Assembly (NCBI RefSeq): GCF_002080045.1
Contig: NZ_MUIN01000001.1
Span: 318,930-382,929, forward strand
Direction of reading: 5' to 3'
Length of the DNA: 64,000 bases
Source of the DNA: Pseudomonas sp. Bc-h
GTDB lineage: Bacteria; Pseudomonadota; Gammaproteobacteria; Pseudomonadales; Pseudomonadaceae
Both the position numbers and the translations under genes were made by a program. Shown here piece by piece: positions 48,160 to 61,677 of this stretch; position 1 is the first letter of the stretch; each line of letters opens with the position of its first letter. The notes beneath the pieces were generated by a model. That model was not told where the DNA came from. It did not search any database and saw nothing but the letters and a program-made list of their open reading frames with translations.

Positions 48160-49650
48160 ATGCTCAACGACCTGCTCACCCGCCTCGGTGTCGACCCTGC
48201 TCTCTACCAGAAGGGCGACAAGCCTGTTCACACGCCGATCGATGGCAGCCAGGTCGCTTCGGTGAGCTGGGAAGGCGCGGCCGAAGTCGAGCAACGCATC
48301 ACCCGTGCCGAGCATGCCTTCCAGTCATGGCGCAAAGTGCCAGCCCCACGTCGTGGCGAGCTGGTGCGCCTGTTCGGTGAGGCGCTGCGCAAGCACAAGT
48401 CTGATCTGGGCGAGCTGGTTTCGTGGGAGGCCGGCAAGATCACTCAGGAAGGTCTGGGTGAAGTGCAGGAAATGATCGATATCTGCGACTTTGCGGTCGG
48501 GCTGTCTCGTCAGATGTATGGCCTGACCATCGCTTCCGAGCGTCCGGGGCACCACATGCGTGAAACCTGGCATCCGCTGGGCGTGGTCGGTGTGATCAGC
48601 GCGTTCAACTTCCCGGTAGCGGTCTGGTCCTGGAACACCGCGCTGGCGCTGGTCTGCGGCAACTCGGTGATCTGGAAGCCCTCGGAAAAGACCCCGCTGA
48701 CCGCGCTGGCCTGCCAAGCGCTGTTCGACCGCGTCGCGTCTGAGTTCGCCGATGCCCCGCAGTACCTGGCGCAATGCGTCATCGGTGGTCGCGACGCAGG
48801 CGAAGCGCTGGTCGACGACGCTCGCGTTGCGTTGATCAGCGCCACCGGCAGCACCCGCATGGGGCGTGAAGTGGCGCCGAAAATCGCCGCACGTTTCGCC
48901 CGCAGCATTCTGGAACTGGGCGGCAACAACGCCATGATCCTGACCCCGAGCGCCGACCTCGATCTGGCCGTTCGCGCCGTGCTGTTCAGCGCCGTTGGCA
49001 CTGCCGGTCAGCGTTGCACCACCTTGCGTCGCCTGATCGCCCACAAATCGGTCAAGGCCGAGTTCGTCGAGCGCCTCAAAGCCGCATACGCCAAGGTGCG
49101 TATCGGTCATCCGCTGGAAGGCAATCTGGTCGGTCCGCTGATCGACAAGCAGAGCTTCGAAAACATGCAGGAAGCGCTGGAACAGGCTCTGAGCGAAGGC
49201 GGCAAGGTGTTCGGCGGCAAGCGCGAACTGGCCGATAAATTCCCCAACGCGTTCTACGTTTCGCCTGCCATCGTCGAGATGCCGGAGCAGAGCGACGTGG
49301 TACGCAATGAAACCTTTGCGCCGATTCTCTACGTGGTTGGTTATGAAGACTTCAACGAGGCGGTGCGCCTGAACAACGACGTGCCACAAGGCCTGTCTTC
49401 GTGCATCTTCACCACCGACGTGCGTGAAGCCGAGCAGTTCATCTCGGCGCTGGGCAGCGACTGCGGCATCGCCAACGTCAACATTGGCCCGAGTGGTGCA
49501 GAGATCGGCGGCGCGTTCGGCGGCGAGAAGGAAACCGGTGGTGGCCGTGAGTCCGGCTCGGATTCGTGGAAAGGCTACATGCGTCGTCAGACAGCCACCG
49601 TGAACTATTCCCGCGAGCTGCCGTTGGCGCAGGGGATCACGTTTGATTGA
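48160..49650 (+). CDS. amaB: L-2-aminoadipate semialdehyde dehydrogenase
   Basis: A 496-residue NAD-dependent aldehyde dehydrogenase, the same length as AmaB of Pseudomonas putida, which oxidises 2-aminoadipate 6-semialdehyde to 2-aminoadipate in the pipecolate route of lysine breakdown. It has GVVGVISAFNFPVAVWSWNT, LELGGNNAMIL (general-base Glu) and the nucleophile Cys286 in AGQRCTTLRR. I start at the ATG 48160, with CAGGAGAAATC before it; an in-frame ATG at 48133 has no ribosome site. It is followed by amaA after 187 bases that include a REP element. Confidence 0.9.
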   Translation: MLNDLLTRLGVDPALYQKGDKPVHTPIDGSQVASVSWEGAAEVEQRITRAEHAFQSWRKVPAPRRGELVRLFGEALRKHKSDLGELVSWEAGKITQEGLGEVQEMIDICDFAVGLSRQMYGLTIASERPGHHMRETWHPLGVVGVISAFNFPVAVWSWNTALALVCGNSVIWKPSEKTPLTALACQALFDRVASEFADAPQYLAQCVIGGRDAGEALVDDARVALISATGSTRMGREVAPKIAARFARSILELGGNNAMILTPSADLDLAVRAVLFSAVGTAGQRCTTLRRLIAHKSVKAEFVERLKAAYAKVRIGHPLEGNLVGPLIDKQSFENMQEALEQALSEGGKVFGGKRELADKFPNAFYVSPAIVEMPEQSDVVRNETFAPILYVVGYEDFNEAVRLNNDVPQGLSSCIFTTDVREAEQFISALGSDCGIANVNIGPSGAEIGGAFGGEKETGGGRESGSDSWKGYMRRQTATVNYSRELPLAQGITFD

Positions 49651-49678
49651 GACATTCTGTCAGGTGAAATAGAAACCG

Positions 49679-49766
49679 GTGGGAGGGAGCGAAGCTCGCG
49701 ATTGCAATAGGTCAGGCGCCACCGCAGTGCCTGGATAAATGCATCGCGAGCTTCGCTCTCTCCCGC
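49679..49766. repeat. REP palindrome, type B copy 2
   Basis: The left arm GGTGGGAGGGAGCGAAGCTC with GCGAT and the right arm ATCGCGAGCTTCGCTCTCTC with CCGC face each other across about 40 bases. It lies between amaB and amaA and could form an mRNA hairpin that lowers downstream expression. Confidence 0.8.
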
Positions 49767-49837
49767 ATTGATTGCGTTCCGTCATGACGCAGAGCATGGG
49801 AACGATCGGTATACGTGTCTCTTTCTGAGGTTTTGCG

Positions 49838-51121
49838 ATGCCGCTACGCGAAGAATGTCTGTGGGAAACGCTGACGCCGCAGAGGCCTGAGGCGCCAGCG
49901 TTGAAAGGGGAAGTGAGCGTCGATGTGTGCGTGATCGGCGCAGGCATCACCGGGTTGTCGGCAGCGATTCATTTGCTGGAACAAGGCAAGAAAGTCGCCA
50001 TCGTCGAAGCCCATCGCACCGGGCAGGGTGGATCGGGGCGTAACGTGGGTCTGGTCAACGCCGGGCTGTGGATTCCTCCCGACGAGATCGAAGCCGGTTT
50101 CGGCGAAAAAGTCGGCAGCCAGCTCAATGGCATGCTGGGTAACGCGCCGTCGCTGGTATTCAGCCTCATCGAAAAGTACGGCATCGATTGTCAGGCGACC
50201 CGCAAGGGGACGCTGCACATGGCGCACAACGCCAAGGGCGAGGTCGATCTGCGCAGCCGCGAAGAACAATGGAAGCGCCGTGGTGCGCCTATCGAATTGC
50301 TGACCGGCAAAGCCTGCCAGGAAGCCACCGGCACCAAAGAAATCACCGCCGCATTGCTTGATCATCGCGCCGGGACGATCAACCCGATGGCTTACACCAG
50401 CGGCCTGGCGGCCGCGGTCACCCAACTCGGCGGTCAGCGTTTTGATCACTCCCCGGTGAAACGTCTGGAGCGTCAGGGTTCGCGCTGGTGCGTCATCACA
50501 GAAAACGGTTCGGTGCTCGCTGAACAAGTGGTGATCGCCTCCAACGCCTATACCGAAGGTGAATGGACCGAACTGCGCCGCAACTTTTTCCCCGGTTATT
50601 ACTATCAGGTCGCCTCGGTGCCGCTGACTGAAGACGCTGCGCAGCAGATTCTGCCGGGTGGCCAAGGCTCCTGGGACACCCGCCAGGTATTGAGCAGCAT
50701 TCGCCGCGATGCCGACGGGCGCTTGTTGCTGGGCAGTCTGGGCAATGGCAATCAGAAGCCGACCTGGTTCCTCAAGGCTTGGGCTGACCGCGTGCAGCAG
50801 CACTATTTCCCGTACCTGAAAAAGGTCGAATGGGAGTGCACCTGGACCGGTTGCATCGCCTTCACGCCCGATCACCTGTTACGCATGTTTGAACCTGCAC
50901 CAGGACTGGTCGCGGTCACAGGTTACAACGGGCGCGGCAACACCACCGGGACGGTGGTGGGCAAGGCGTTCGCCGATTATCTGTGCCACGGCGATGCGAA
51001 CGTACTGCCGATTCCATTCACGCCGATGCGGCCACTTTCCGGTATTGGTTTGCGCAGCTCTTTATATGAGGCTGGCTTTTCGCTATACCATGCAGCGCAA
51101 TGCCTCAGAATCGTGGTCTGA
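49838..51121 (+). CDS. amaA: L-pipecolate oxidase
   Basis: A 427-residue FAD-dependent amine oxidase of the DadA/GlpO family. The dinucleotide-binding motif VCVIGAGITGLSAAIHLLEQ lies near residues 30-49, followed by GGSGRNVGLVNAGLW, and the C-terminal FAD contact is AVTGYNGRGNTTGTV. Length and position next to amaB match AmaA of Pseudomonas putida, which oxidises L-pipecolate to piperideine-6-carboxylate. A sarcosine- or other amine-specific oxidase is a less likely alternative. Confidence 0.87.
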   Translation: MPLREECLWETLTPQRPEAPALKGEVSVDVCVIGAGITGLSAAIHLLEQGKKVAIVEAHRTGQGGSGRNVGLVNAGLWIPPDEIEAGFGEKVGSQLNGMLGNAPSLVFSLIEKYGIDCQATRKGTLHMAHNAKGEVDLRSREEQWKRRGAPIELLTGKACQEATGTKEITAALLDHRAGTINPMAYTSGLAAAVTQLGGQRFDHSPVKRLERQGSRWCVITENGSVLAEQVVIASNAYTEGEWTELRRNFFPGYYYQVASVPLTEDAAQQILPGGQGSWDTRQVLSSIRRDADGRLLLGSLGNGNQKPTWFLKAWADRVQQHYFPYLKKVEWECTWTGCIAFTPDHLLRMFEPAPGLVAVTGYNGRGNTTGTVVGKAFADYLCHGDANVLPIPFTPMRPLSGIGLRSSLYEAGFSLYHAAQCLRIVV

Positions 51122-51478
51122 GGCGAAATATCTGTCATAAAACGACGCTTTCGCACGCATCCACTAACCTGAAATGGTGCGTCCCGTAGCGGCCCCGCAC
51201 CGGCGGTGTGCAGTTCGGTGACGCAAGCTGTAACAACAGGGTTGTACAAGTCAGGTTGGCGCGGTTGCGCGTTTATTTCGGGAGGGTTGCTCTTTCAAAG
51301 TCGCAGGGTTGCACCTTGCGCGGTTTAGACGGTTGCACGCCCAGTAAAAAAGGGCCAGAAACAGTCGAATAACAACAAAACGACGACTTTTTTCAGAATA
51401 AAAAACCGATGGCACGCCACTTGCTCAGAGCATCTCTGTGGTCGCAGTGCTAATTAAAAAACCTAGGAGCACCAACTC
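51122..51478. other. Regulatory gap before livK
   Basis: About 360 bases without a gene. It holds half-sites resembling the NtrC core (TGGTGC at 51175-51180, TGCACC at 51310-51315), a TTGTACAA palindrome (51241-51248), an AT-rich stretch (51366-51405) that could bend, and the sigma-54 promoter at 51410-51425. This layout suits an enhancer-driven promoter. Confidence 0.6.
51410..51425 (+). promoter_or_regulatory. Sigma-54 promoter of livKHMGF
   Basis: TGGCACG-CCAC-TTGCT matches the consensus TGGCACG-N4-TTGCW at every position; the GG and GC pairs are 10 bases apart. Transcription should start near 51436, about 43 bases before livK. Confidence 0.85.
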
Positions 51479-52612
51479 ATGTCGCAGACGTTTTACAGGA
51501 AAGGCTTTCTGGCACTCGCAGTCGCTACTGCAATGGGTGCGGCTACTTTTGCGCAGGCTGACATCAAGATCGGCGTTGCAGGCCCGATGACAGGCGCCAA
51601 CGCCTCGTTCGGCGAGCAATACATGAAGGGCGCTCAAGCGGCAGCCGATGCCATCAACGCTGCGGGCGGCGTCAACGGGGAAAAAATCGCTCTGACCGCT
51701 TACGACGATGCCTGCGAGCCTAAACAGGCCGTGGCCGTGGCCAACAAGGCCGCATCGGACAAGGTCGCCGGCGTAGTCGGTCACTTCTGCTCCTCCTCGA
51801 CCATTCCTGCTTCGGAAGTCTATGACGAAGCCGGCATCATCGCGATTACTCCAGGCTCCACCAACCCAACCGTTACCGAGCGCGGCCTGAGCGCCATGTT
51901 CCGTATGTGCGGCCGTGACGACCAGCAAGGCATCGTCGCCGGCGATTACATCGTTGACGTGCTCAAAGGCAAGAAAATCGCGGTCATCAACGACAAAGAC
52001 ACCTACGGCAAAGGCCTGGCAGACGCCACCGCCAAACAGCTGACCGCTCGCGGCGTCAAGCCAGTGCTGGAAGAAGGTCTGACCCGCGGCGAGAAAGATT
52101 TCAGCGCCCTGGTTACCAAAATTCGCTCTACCGGCGCGGATGTCGTCTACTTCGGCGGCCTGCACCCGGAAGCCGGTCCTCTGGTTCGCCAACTGCGTGA
52201 ACAAGGCCTCAAAGACGTCAAGTTCATGTCCGACGACGGCGTTGTGACCGACGAACTGGTGACCACCGCTGGCGGCGCTCAGTACGTCGACGGCGTGTAC
52301 ATGACCTTCGGCGCCGACCCGCGCCTGCTGCCAGACAGCAAGGCTGTGGTTGAGCAGTTCCGCAAGTCCGGTTACGAGCCTGAAGGCTACACCCTGTACG
52401 CCTACGCTTCGGTTCAGGCCCTGGCCGCTGGCTTCAACGGCGCCAAGTCCAACAAGGGCGAAGACGCTGCCAAATTCCTGAAGTCCCACCCGGTGAAAAC
52501 GGTCATGGGCGAGAAGGCCTGGGACTCCAAAGGTGACCTGAAGGTCTCCGACTACGTGGTTTACCAGTGGGACAAGGACGGCAAATATCACCAGCTCGAA
52601 AAGCAGAAGTGA
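51479..52612 (+). CDS. livK: Branched-chain amino acid ABC transporter, periplasmic binding protein
   Basis: A 377-residue periplasmic protein that binds Leu, Ile, Val or related amino acids and hands them to LivHM. A signal peptide (residues about 1-27, ending ATFAQA) precedes DIKIGVAGPMTGANASFGEQ. The paired cysteines in DDACEPKQA and GHFCSSST can form the usual disulfide, and SSSTIPASEVYDEAGI is the ligand-contact region. CCTAGGAG lies 9 bases before the ATG. It is first in a five-gene set under a sigma-54 promoter. Confidence 0.94.
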   Translation: MSQTFYRKGFLALAVATAMGAATFAQADIKIGVAGPMTGANASFGEQYMKGAQAAADAINAAGGVNGEKIALTAYDDACEPKQAVAVANKAASDKVAGVVGHFCSSSTIPASEVYDEAGIIAITPGSTNPTVTERGLSAMFRMCGRDDQQGIVAGDYIVDVLKGKKIAVINDKDTYGKGLADATAKQLTARGVKPVLEEGLTRGEKDFSALVTKIRSTGADVVYFGGLHPEAGPLVRQLREQGLKDVKFMSDDGVVTDELVTTAGGAQYVDGVYMTFGADPRLLPDSKAVVEQFRKSGYEPEGYTLYAYASVQALAAGFNGAKSNKGEDAAKFLKSHPVKTVMGEKAWDSKGDLKVSDYVVYQWDKDGKYHQLEKQK

Positions 52613-52798
52613 GTTGAGCTCCTAGTCGGATGAGTCGTGTCGCGGGCTTGGAACCTCGACACGACGCTTTCCGGTAATCGGTGCTGCCTTGGCGCAGCAT
52701 CGGATTTCTTCTGTTGCCATCGTGCCCGTCCCGCTATCTCTCACGAGGAGGTATCCGGTCCGCGCCAGGTTGGCCTTTCAAGTTCGTGAGCGTGCGTG

Positions 52799-53713
<915 letters not shown>

Positions 53714-53715
53714 CC

Positions 53716-55010
<1,295 letters not shown>

Positions 55011-55011
<1 letters not shown>

Positions 55012-55886
55012 TGAGCGACGAAATCGTTCTTTCCGTCGAGAACCTGATGATGCACTTCGGTGGCATCAAGGCCCTCAGCGACGTCAGCCTCGAGGTACGT
55101 CGCAACTCGATCTTCGCCCTGATCGGCCCCAACGGCGCGGGCAAGACCACTGTTTTCAACTGCCTGACCGGTTTCTACAAGGCCACAGGTGGACGCATAG
55201 AACTCAACGCTCGCGGGCAGAAAACCAACGTGATCCAGTTGCTCGGCGAGCAGTTCCGCGCCAGCGACTTCACCTCGCCCAAGCGTTTTGGCAGCCGTCT
55301 GTTCTACAAGATGTTCGGCGGCACGCACCTGGTGAACCGGGCCGGCCTGGCGCGCACCTTCCAGAACATTCGTCTGTTCAAGGAAATGTCCGTTGTCGAG
55401 AACCTGCTGGTGGCCCAGCACATGTGGGTCAACCGCAACATGATCGCCGGCATCCTCAACACCAAGGGCTATCGCAAGGCTGAAGACGACGCGATGAACA
55501 CCGCGTTCTACTGGCTGGAAGTAGTCGATCTGGTGGACTGCGCCAACCGCCTGGCCGGTGAGCTTTCCTACGGCCAGCAGAGGCGTCTGGAAATCGCCCG
55601 CGCCATGTGCACCCGTCCGCAGGTCATCTGCCTGGACGAACCGGCCGCAGGCCTCAATCCACAGGAAACCGAAGCGCTGAGCGGCATGATTCGCCACCTG
55701 CGCGACGACCACGACATGACCATCGTCCTGATCGAGCACGACATGGGCATGGTCATGGGGATTTCGGACGATATCGTCGTGCTGGACCATGGCAACGTGA
55801 TCGCCAGGGGCAAGCCGGAGCAGATCCGTAACGATCCGAAAGTGATCGCGGCGTATCTGGGTGCTGATGAAGAGGAGTTGGTATGA
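55011..55886 (+). CDS. livG: Branched-chain amino acid ABC transporter ATPase LivG
   Basis: A 291-residue ATPase. It has Walker A GPNGAGKTTVFNCLTG near residue 39, signature LSYGQQRRLEIARAM, Walker B VICLDEPAAGLNPQE and the H-loop IEHDMGMVMGIS. An insert near residues 65-105 (LLGEQFRASDFTSPKRFG) is normal for LivG of pseudomonads. The ATG at 55011 overlaps the livM stop. livF overlaps its end by 4 bases. Confidence 0.94.
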
Positions 55887-56599
55887 GTAAGCCGATCCTC
55901 GAACTGAAAGAGATCGATGTGTACTACGGGCCGATCCAGGCCCTGAAGAAAGTTTCAATGCACATTGATGAGGGCGAAACCGTCAGCCTGATCGGCTCCA
56001 ACGGCGCGGGCAAATCCACGCTGCTGATGTCGATCTTCGGCCAGCCCCGCGCCGCCAGCGGGCAGATCATCTATCAGGGCACTGACATCACCCACAAGTC
56101 GTCGCACTACATCGCGTCTAACGGCATTGCGCAGTCGCCGGAGGGTCGCCGTGTGTTCCCCGACATGTCGGTGGAAGAGAACCTGATGATGGGCACCATC
56201 CCGATTGGGGATAAGTTTGCTAGCGAAGACATGCAGCGCATGTTCGAGCTGTTTCCGCGCCTGAAGGAGCGTCGTAATCAGCGGGCGATGACCATGTCGG
56301 GTGGTGAACAGCAGATGCTGGCGATTGCGCGAGCCCTGATGAGCCGTCCCAAGCTGTTGCTGCTGGACGAGCCGAGCCTGGGACTGGCACCAATCATCGT
56401 GAAGCAGATCTTTTCGACGTTGCGTGAGCTTGCGCAGACCGGCATGACGATCTTTCTCGTCGAGCAGAACGCCAACCACGCCCTGAAGCTGTCGGATCGG
56501 GCGTATGTGATGGTCAACGGGGAGATTCGTCTGACAGGCACCGGTAAAGAGCTGCTAACCAACGAGGAGGTCAGGAACGCGTATCTGGGCGGGCATTGA
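55883..56599 (+). CDS. livF: Branched-chain amino acid ABC transporter ATPase LivF
   Basis: A 238-residue ATPase, partner of LivG. It has Walker A GSNGAGKSTLLMSIFGQ near residue 36, signature MSGGEQQMLAIARALM, Walker B LLLLDEPSLGLAP and H-loop VEQNANHALKLSD. It is the last gene of the liv operon; a REP palindrome lies 40 bases downstream. Confidence 0.94.
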   Translation: MSKPILELKEIDVYYGPIQALKKVSMHIDEGETVSLIGSNGAGKSTLLMSIFGQPRAASGQIIYQGTDITHKSSHYIASNGIAQSPEGRRVFPDMSVEENLMMGTIPIGDKFASEDMQRMFELFPRLKERRNQRAMTMSGGEQQMLAIARALMSRPKLLLLDEPSLGLAPIIVKQIFSTLRELAQTGMTIFLVEQNANHALKLSDRAYVMVNGEIRLTGTGKELLTNEEVRNAYLGGH

Positions 56600-58257
<1,658 letters not shown>

Positions 58258-58286
58258 GCACTCGCTTCAGGTCCGCCCCCTGAGCC

Positions 58287-58374
58287 GTGGGAGGGAGCTT
58301 GCTCGCGAAGACGTTTTATCATTCACCTTCAACAGTGGCTGATACACCGGTTTCGCGAGCAAGCTCCCTCCCAC
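58287..58374. repeat. REP palindrome, type B copy 3 (perfect arms)
   Basis: A perfect 23-bp inverted repeat: the left arm, 58287-58309, begins GTGGGAGGGAGCTTGCTCGC; the right arm, 58352-58374, is its exact complement. The 42-base spacer is unrelated to those of the other copies. Confidence 0.85.
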
Positions 58375-58402
58375 AGGGATCGGATCAGGGCATTACTGAT
58401 GG

Positions 58403-59539
58403 TCAAATCCTGAAATATTCGGCCAAGCCGATATAGCAGGTCGCCAAGTGATACGGCGTGGTCGACGGCATGTCGCTGCGGCTGACCTGGCCCTGGCTGT
58501 CCAGGCATTCGTTCCAGCCGGCGGGGTGCAGAAAACGCTGCTGCAAAGCATTCAACTGACGCGCCAGCAAGGCTTCGCCGTCAGGTCGCAAAGTCAGCGC
58601 TCGCAGGTACTCCGCTTGAGCCCAGATGCGCTGGGTGCCGTCCTTCACTGAACCATCCACCTCCAGCATCGCAACCACCGCACCGGTGACCTGGTCGACC
58701 CCCTGTTCCTCGGCGTGCGCGAATGCAGTGGTCAGCGAGCGATGCAGTGGGGTGCCACGCAAGTGCTCGGAAGACTCCAGCAGATAGAACCACTCGAACT
58801 GATGGCCCGGCTCGGACCAGTTATCCACAGCATCCAGCGGCTTCTCCAGCATCACGCCGTGTTCGATATCCACAAAGCGGCGCTGCATGGCTTCTGCCAG
58901 CGCATCGAGCGCGGCGAGGGTTTGGGCGTCTTCACGCACTTCAAGCGTCGCCAGAAAGGCTTCCGCCAGATGCATCAAGGGATTCTGCAAGGGACCTGCG
59001 CCCAACGAAGACCAATGTTCATCCAGCACCGACTCGTACAAGCCATCGCCATCGGCAAACTGCTCAGCCACCACATGCAGTGCCGCGTTCAGCACCGACT
59101 CCACCAGCGGCTCACGCACCTTTGCCCAGTAATGCGCGCAGGCGAAGATGATGAATGCGTGGGTGTACAGATCCTTGCGGCGATCCAGCGGTGCGCCCTG
59201 CGGGTCGATGCTGTAGAACCATCCGCCGTGCTCGGCATCGTGGAAATGCTGTTGCAATGAGCGAAACAGTGCAGCGGCACGAATGCCGGCATCTGCAACC
59301 TGTGGATGCCCGATGAAGCTGGAAAACAGGAACAACTGCCGCGCACAGGCCATGGCCCGGTAGCGCTGAGGAGGCAGCGGTTGATGCTGGGCATCCAGCG
59401 CCTCATAGGGCAGCGCCATCTCGGCATTCCACCCCGGGCCTTGCCACAGCGGCACGATCACATCCATGAAGTGCTGCTGCGCGGTGGTGAACACAGCGGA
59501 CAGTTCAGACTTGGCGGCAGGGAGAGAAACGTCAGGCAT
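58403..59539 (-). CDS. AGE-family sugar epimerase/isomerase
   Basis: A 378-residue protein with the alpha6/alpha6 barrel pattern of the N-acylglucosamine 2-epimerase family, which includes YihS and mannose isomerases. Motifs include RQLFLFSSFIGHP, GGWFYSIDPQGAPLDRRKDL, THAFIIFACAHYW and EPGHQFEWFYLLE, the last with the catalytic histidine region. The substrate is more likely mannose or fructose than an N-acetyl sugar, as for most members in pseudomonads, but this is not shown. It stands alone on the minus strand. Confidence 0.83.
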   Translation of the reverse strand: MPDVSLPAAKSELSAVFTTAQQHFMDVIVPLWQGPGWNAEMALPYEALDAQHQPLPPQRYRAMACARQLFLFSSFIGHPQVADAGIRAAALFRSLQQHFHDAEHGGWFYSIDPQGAPLDRRKDLYTHAFIIFACAHYWAKVREPLVESVLNAALHVVAEQFADGDGLYESVLDEHWSSLGAGPLQNPLMHLAEAFLATLEVREDAQTLAALDALAEAMQRRFVDIEHGVMLEKPLDAVDNWSEPGHQFEWFYLLESSEHLRGTPLHRSLTTAFAHAEEQGVDQVTGAVVAMLEVDGSVKDGTQRIWAQAEYLRALTLRPDGEALLARQLNALQQRFLHPAGWNECLDSQGQVSRSDMPSTTPYHLATCYIGLAEYFRI

Positions 59540-59623
59540 CGGATCGCGTCACGGCAGGGGCAAATTGCGCGACATGGTAGCAGGAGGTGCGACGGCGGGG
59601 GTGGTTTTGGTCGGGCAGCTGTT

Positions 59624-59693
59624 CTGTAGCAGCAAGGCTTGTCGGCGGTGGCGGTTTTTCATACGCCACCGCCGGCAAGCCGTGGTGCTACAG
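59624..59693. repeat. REP/BIME palindrome, type A copy 4
   Basis: It begins CTGTAGCA and ends TGCTACAG, with AAGGCTTGTCGGCGGTGGCG and CGCCACCGCCGGCAAGCCGT between. Its arms match each other better than those of the other type A copies. Confidence 0.85.
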
Positions 59694-59712
59694 ACGAAAG
59701 AAAGTGTTTGCT

Positions 59713-60300
59713 CTAGCCTGCAAACAACCATACGCCAGTGGCGGCGGACAACGCTCCGGCAACCCGCACCATCGGCGCGGCAGCGGCTGGCAGGAAGCGC
59801 ACCACGGCATATCCTGCGGCGTGCAGCGCAGCGGTGGCGCCAACGAAGCCCAGCGCATAACCCCACGGGCTGGACATCTCTGGCAGTTCAAGGCCATGAG
59901 CCACGCCGTGGAACATCGCGAACACTGCAGTCGCGCCCACCGCCATGAACAGTGGTGGACGCACAGCCAGCGCCACGGCCAGGCCCAGTGCGAAGACGGA
60001 GGCAGCGATCCCGCTTTCCAGCCCAGGCAATGCCAGGCCTTCAAAGCCCAGCAAGCCGCCGATCAGCATGGTGCCGACGAACGTGCAAGGCAGGGCCCAA
60101 CGCGCCGCGCCTTTCTGCTGCGCAGCCCACAGGCCCACGGCAACCATGGCCAACAGGTGATCGATGCCGCCCAGAGGATGGCTGATACCCGCCACCAGCC
60201 CGCTCTCATCATGGCCAGGGTGGGCGAAGGCCAATGCCGGAACCAGCAACAGCGCGAGGGCACCCAGCAGCTTTTTGCCGGTGAAGGTTTTGCTATTCAT
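59713..60300 (-). CDS. ureJ: HupE/UreJ-family nickel permease
   Basis: A 195-residue membrane protein with a signal peptide (to about residue 26) and then HPGHDESGLVAGISHPLGGIDHLL, quoted as the region 27-50, whose His and Asp residues form the metal-selectivity site of HupE/UreJ. Six membrane helices follow. It should bring nickel, or in some members cobalt, into the cell. Its place 25 bases after ureG on the same strand ties it to urease maturation. The ATG at 60300 gives the family length. Confidence 0.9.
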   Translation of the reverse strand: MNSKTFTGKKLLGALALLLVPALAFAHPGHDESGLVAGISHPLGGIDHLLAMVAVGLWAAQQKGAARWALPCTFVGTMLIGGLLGFEGLALPGLESGIAASVFALGLAVALAVRPPLFMAVGATAVFAMFHGVAHGLELPEMSSPWGYALGFVGATAALHAAGYAVVRFLPAAAAPMVRVAGALSAATGVWLFAG

Positions 60301-60325
60301 CAATGATCTTCCTTAGTGAATGAAA

Positions 60326-60940
60326 TCAGGCGGCAGTCAGCAGGCCCTGGCGTTCGATGAAGGCGATGATTTCCTCAAGGCCCAGGCCGGTCTTCTGGTT
60401 GCTGAACACGAACGGCTTGTCGCCACGCATCTTTTTGGTGTCGCGGTCCATCATCTCCAGCGACGCGCCCACCAGAGGCGCCAGGTCGATCTTGTTGATC
60501 ACCAGCAAATCGGATTTGCAGATGCCTGGACCGCCTTTGCGCGGCAGCTTGTCGCCCGCCGAAACGTCGATCACGTAAATGGTCAGGTCTGACAGCTCAG
60601 GGCTGAATGTCGCCGAGAGGTTATCGCCACCCGACTCAACGATGATCAGATCCAGCCCTTCGAAGCGACGGTTCAGTTGATCCACGGCTTCCAGGTTGAT
60701 CGAGGCGTCTTCGCGAATCGCCGTGTGCGGGCAGCCGCCGGTTTCCACGCCGATGATGCGTTCCGGCGCGAGGGCTTCGTTGCGCACCAGAAAGTCGGCA
60801 TCTTCACGGGTGTAGATATCATTGGTGACCACAGCGAGGTTGTAGCGCTCGCGCAGGGCCAGGCACAGGGCGAGGGTCAGGGCGGTCTTGCCCGATCCGA
60901 CCGGACCGCCGATGCCGACACGCAAAGGTTGGCTGTTCAT
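60326..60940 (-). CDS. ureG: Urease accessory GTPase UreG
   Basis: A 204-residue SIMIBI GTPase that delivers nickel to urease. It has the P-loop [17 protein letters not shown], the nickel-binding [24 protein letters not shown] and the base-contact [17 protein letters not shown] lies before the start at 60940; a TTG one codon earlier is not needed. It follows ureF after 62 bases. Confidence 0.96.
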   Translation of the reverse strand: MNSQPLRVGIGGPVGSGKTALTLALCLALRERYNLAVVTNDIYTREDADFLVRNEALAPERIIGVETGGCPHTAIREDASINLEAVDQLNRRFEGLDLIIVESGGDNLSATFSPELSDLTIYVIDVSAGDKLPRKGGPGICKSDLLVINKIDLAPLVGASLEMMDRDTKKMRGDKPFVFSNQKTGLGLEEIIAFIERQGLLTAA

Positions 60941-61002
60941 CAAATGTTCTCCGTAAATCTTCTTGTGCGGTTCTGGGTGTGGCTGCTTTCAGATCAAAAC
61001 AG

Positions 61003-61677
61003 TCAGGATCGAAACAGGCGGCTGTATTGTCGCTCGTGGCCCATGCTCGCCAATGACAGGCCGAACGCGGCGCTGCCTATGTGCTTAGGGTCAAGTGATG
61101 TCGCGTGTTGTTGGGCGTTTTGCAGCAGGGGTAGCAACTCGCTGGTCAGGCGTTGGGCGGCCTGTTGCCCCAATGGCAGGGTTTTCATCAGCACCGCCAA
61201 CTGGTTTTCCAGCCAGCTCCACAACCAGGCTGCGAGGGCGTCCTGTGGCGTGATTTGCCAGGCCCGTGCAGCCAACGCCCAACCGAGCGCCAGATGCGGT
61301 TCGCCAACTTGTTGCAGGAAGCCGCGCGCCGGTTCATCCATTTCGGGCAGACCGTTGAGCAATTGCTGCAGCGAGTAGCCCATCTGCCGGCTTTCCAGAT
61401 GCAGTTCGCGGGTTTCCCGACTGGCGCGATGTTCTTCGCCCAGTTGCAGCAAGGTCGCCCAGTCGTCCTCGGCCGAAGCAGTGCAATGGGCCAGCAGGAG
61501 CGGTGCTTCGAAACGGGCAAGATTGAGCAGCAGTTGATCGCTGATCCAGCGGCGGGCGCTGGCCGGGTCAGTGACGATGGATTGCTCCACCGCCATTTCC
61601 AGCCCTTGTGAATAGCTGTAGCCGCCAATGGGCAGTTGCGGGCTCGCCAGACGCAGCAGCGCCCAGGCCTTGTTCAT
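61003..61677 (-). CDS. ureF: Urease accessory protein UreF
   Basis: A 224-residue helical protein that joins UreG with the UreD-urease complex and acts in nickel insertion. It has LLRLASPQLPIGGYSYSQGLEMAVEQ (quoted as residues 6-31 in description only) near the start and the C-terminal GSAAFGLSLASMGHERQYSRL typical of UreF. Its start overlaps the ureE stop by 4 bases. The genes for the urease subunits themselves are not in the window. Confidence 0.93.
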   Translation of the reverse strand: MNKAWALLRLASPQLPIGGYSYSQGLEMAVEQSIVTDPASARRWISDQLLLNLARFEAPLLLAHCTASAEDDWATLLQLGEEHRASRETRELHLESRQMGYSLQQLLNGLPEMDEPARGFLQQVGEPHLALGWALAARAWQITPQDALAAWLWSWLENQLAVLMKTLPLGQQAAQRLTSELLPLLQNAQQHATSLDPKHIGSAAFGLSLASMGHERQYSRLFRS

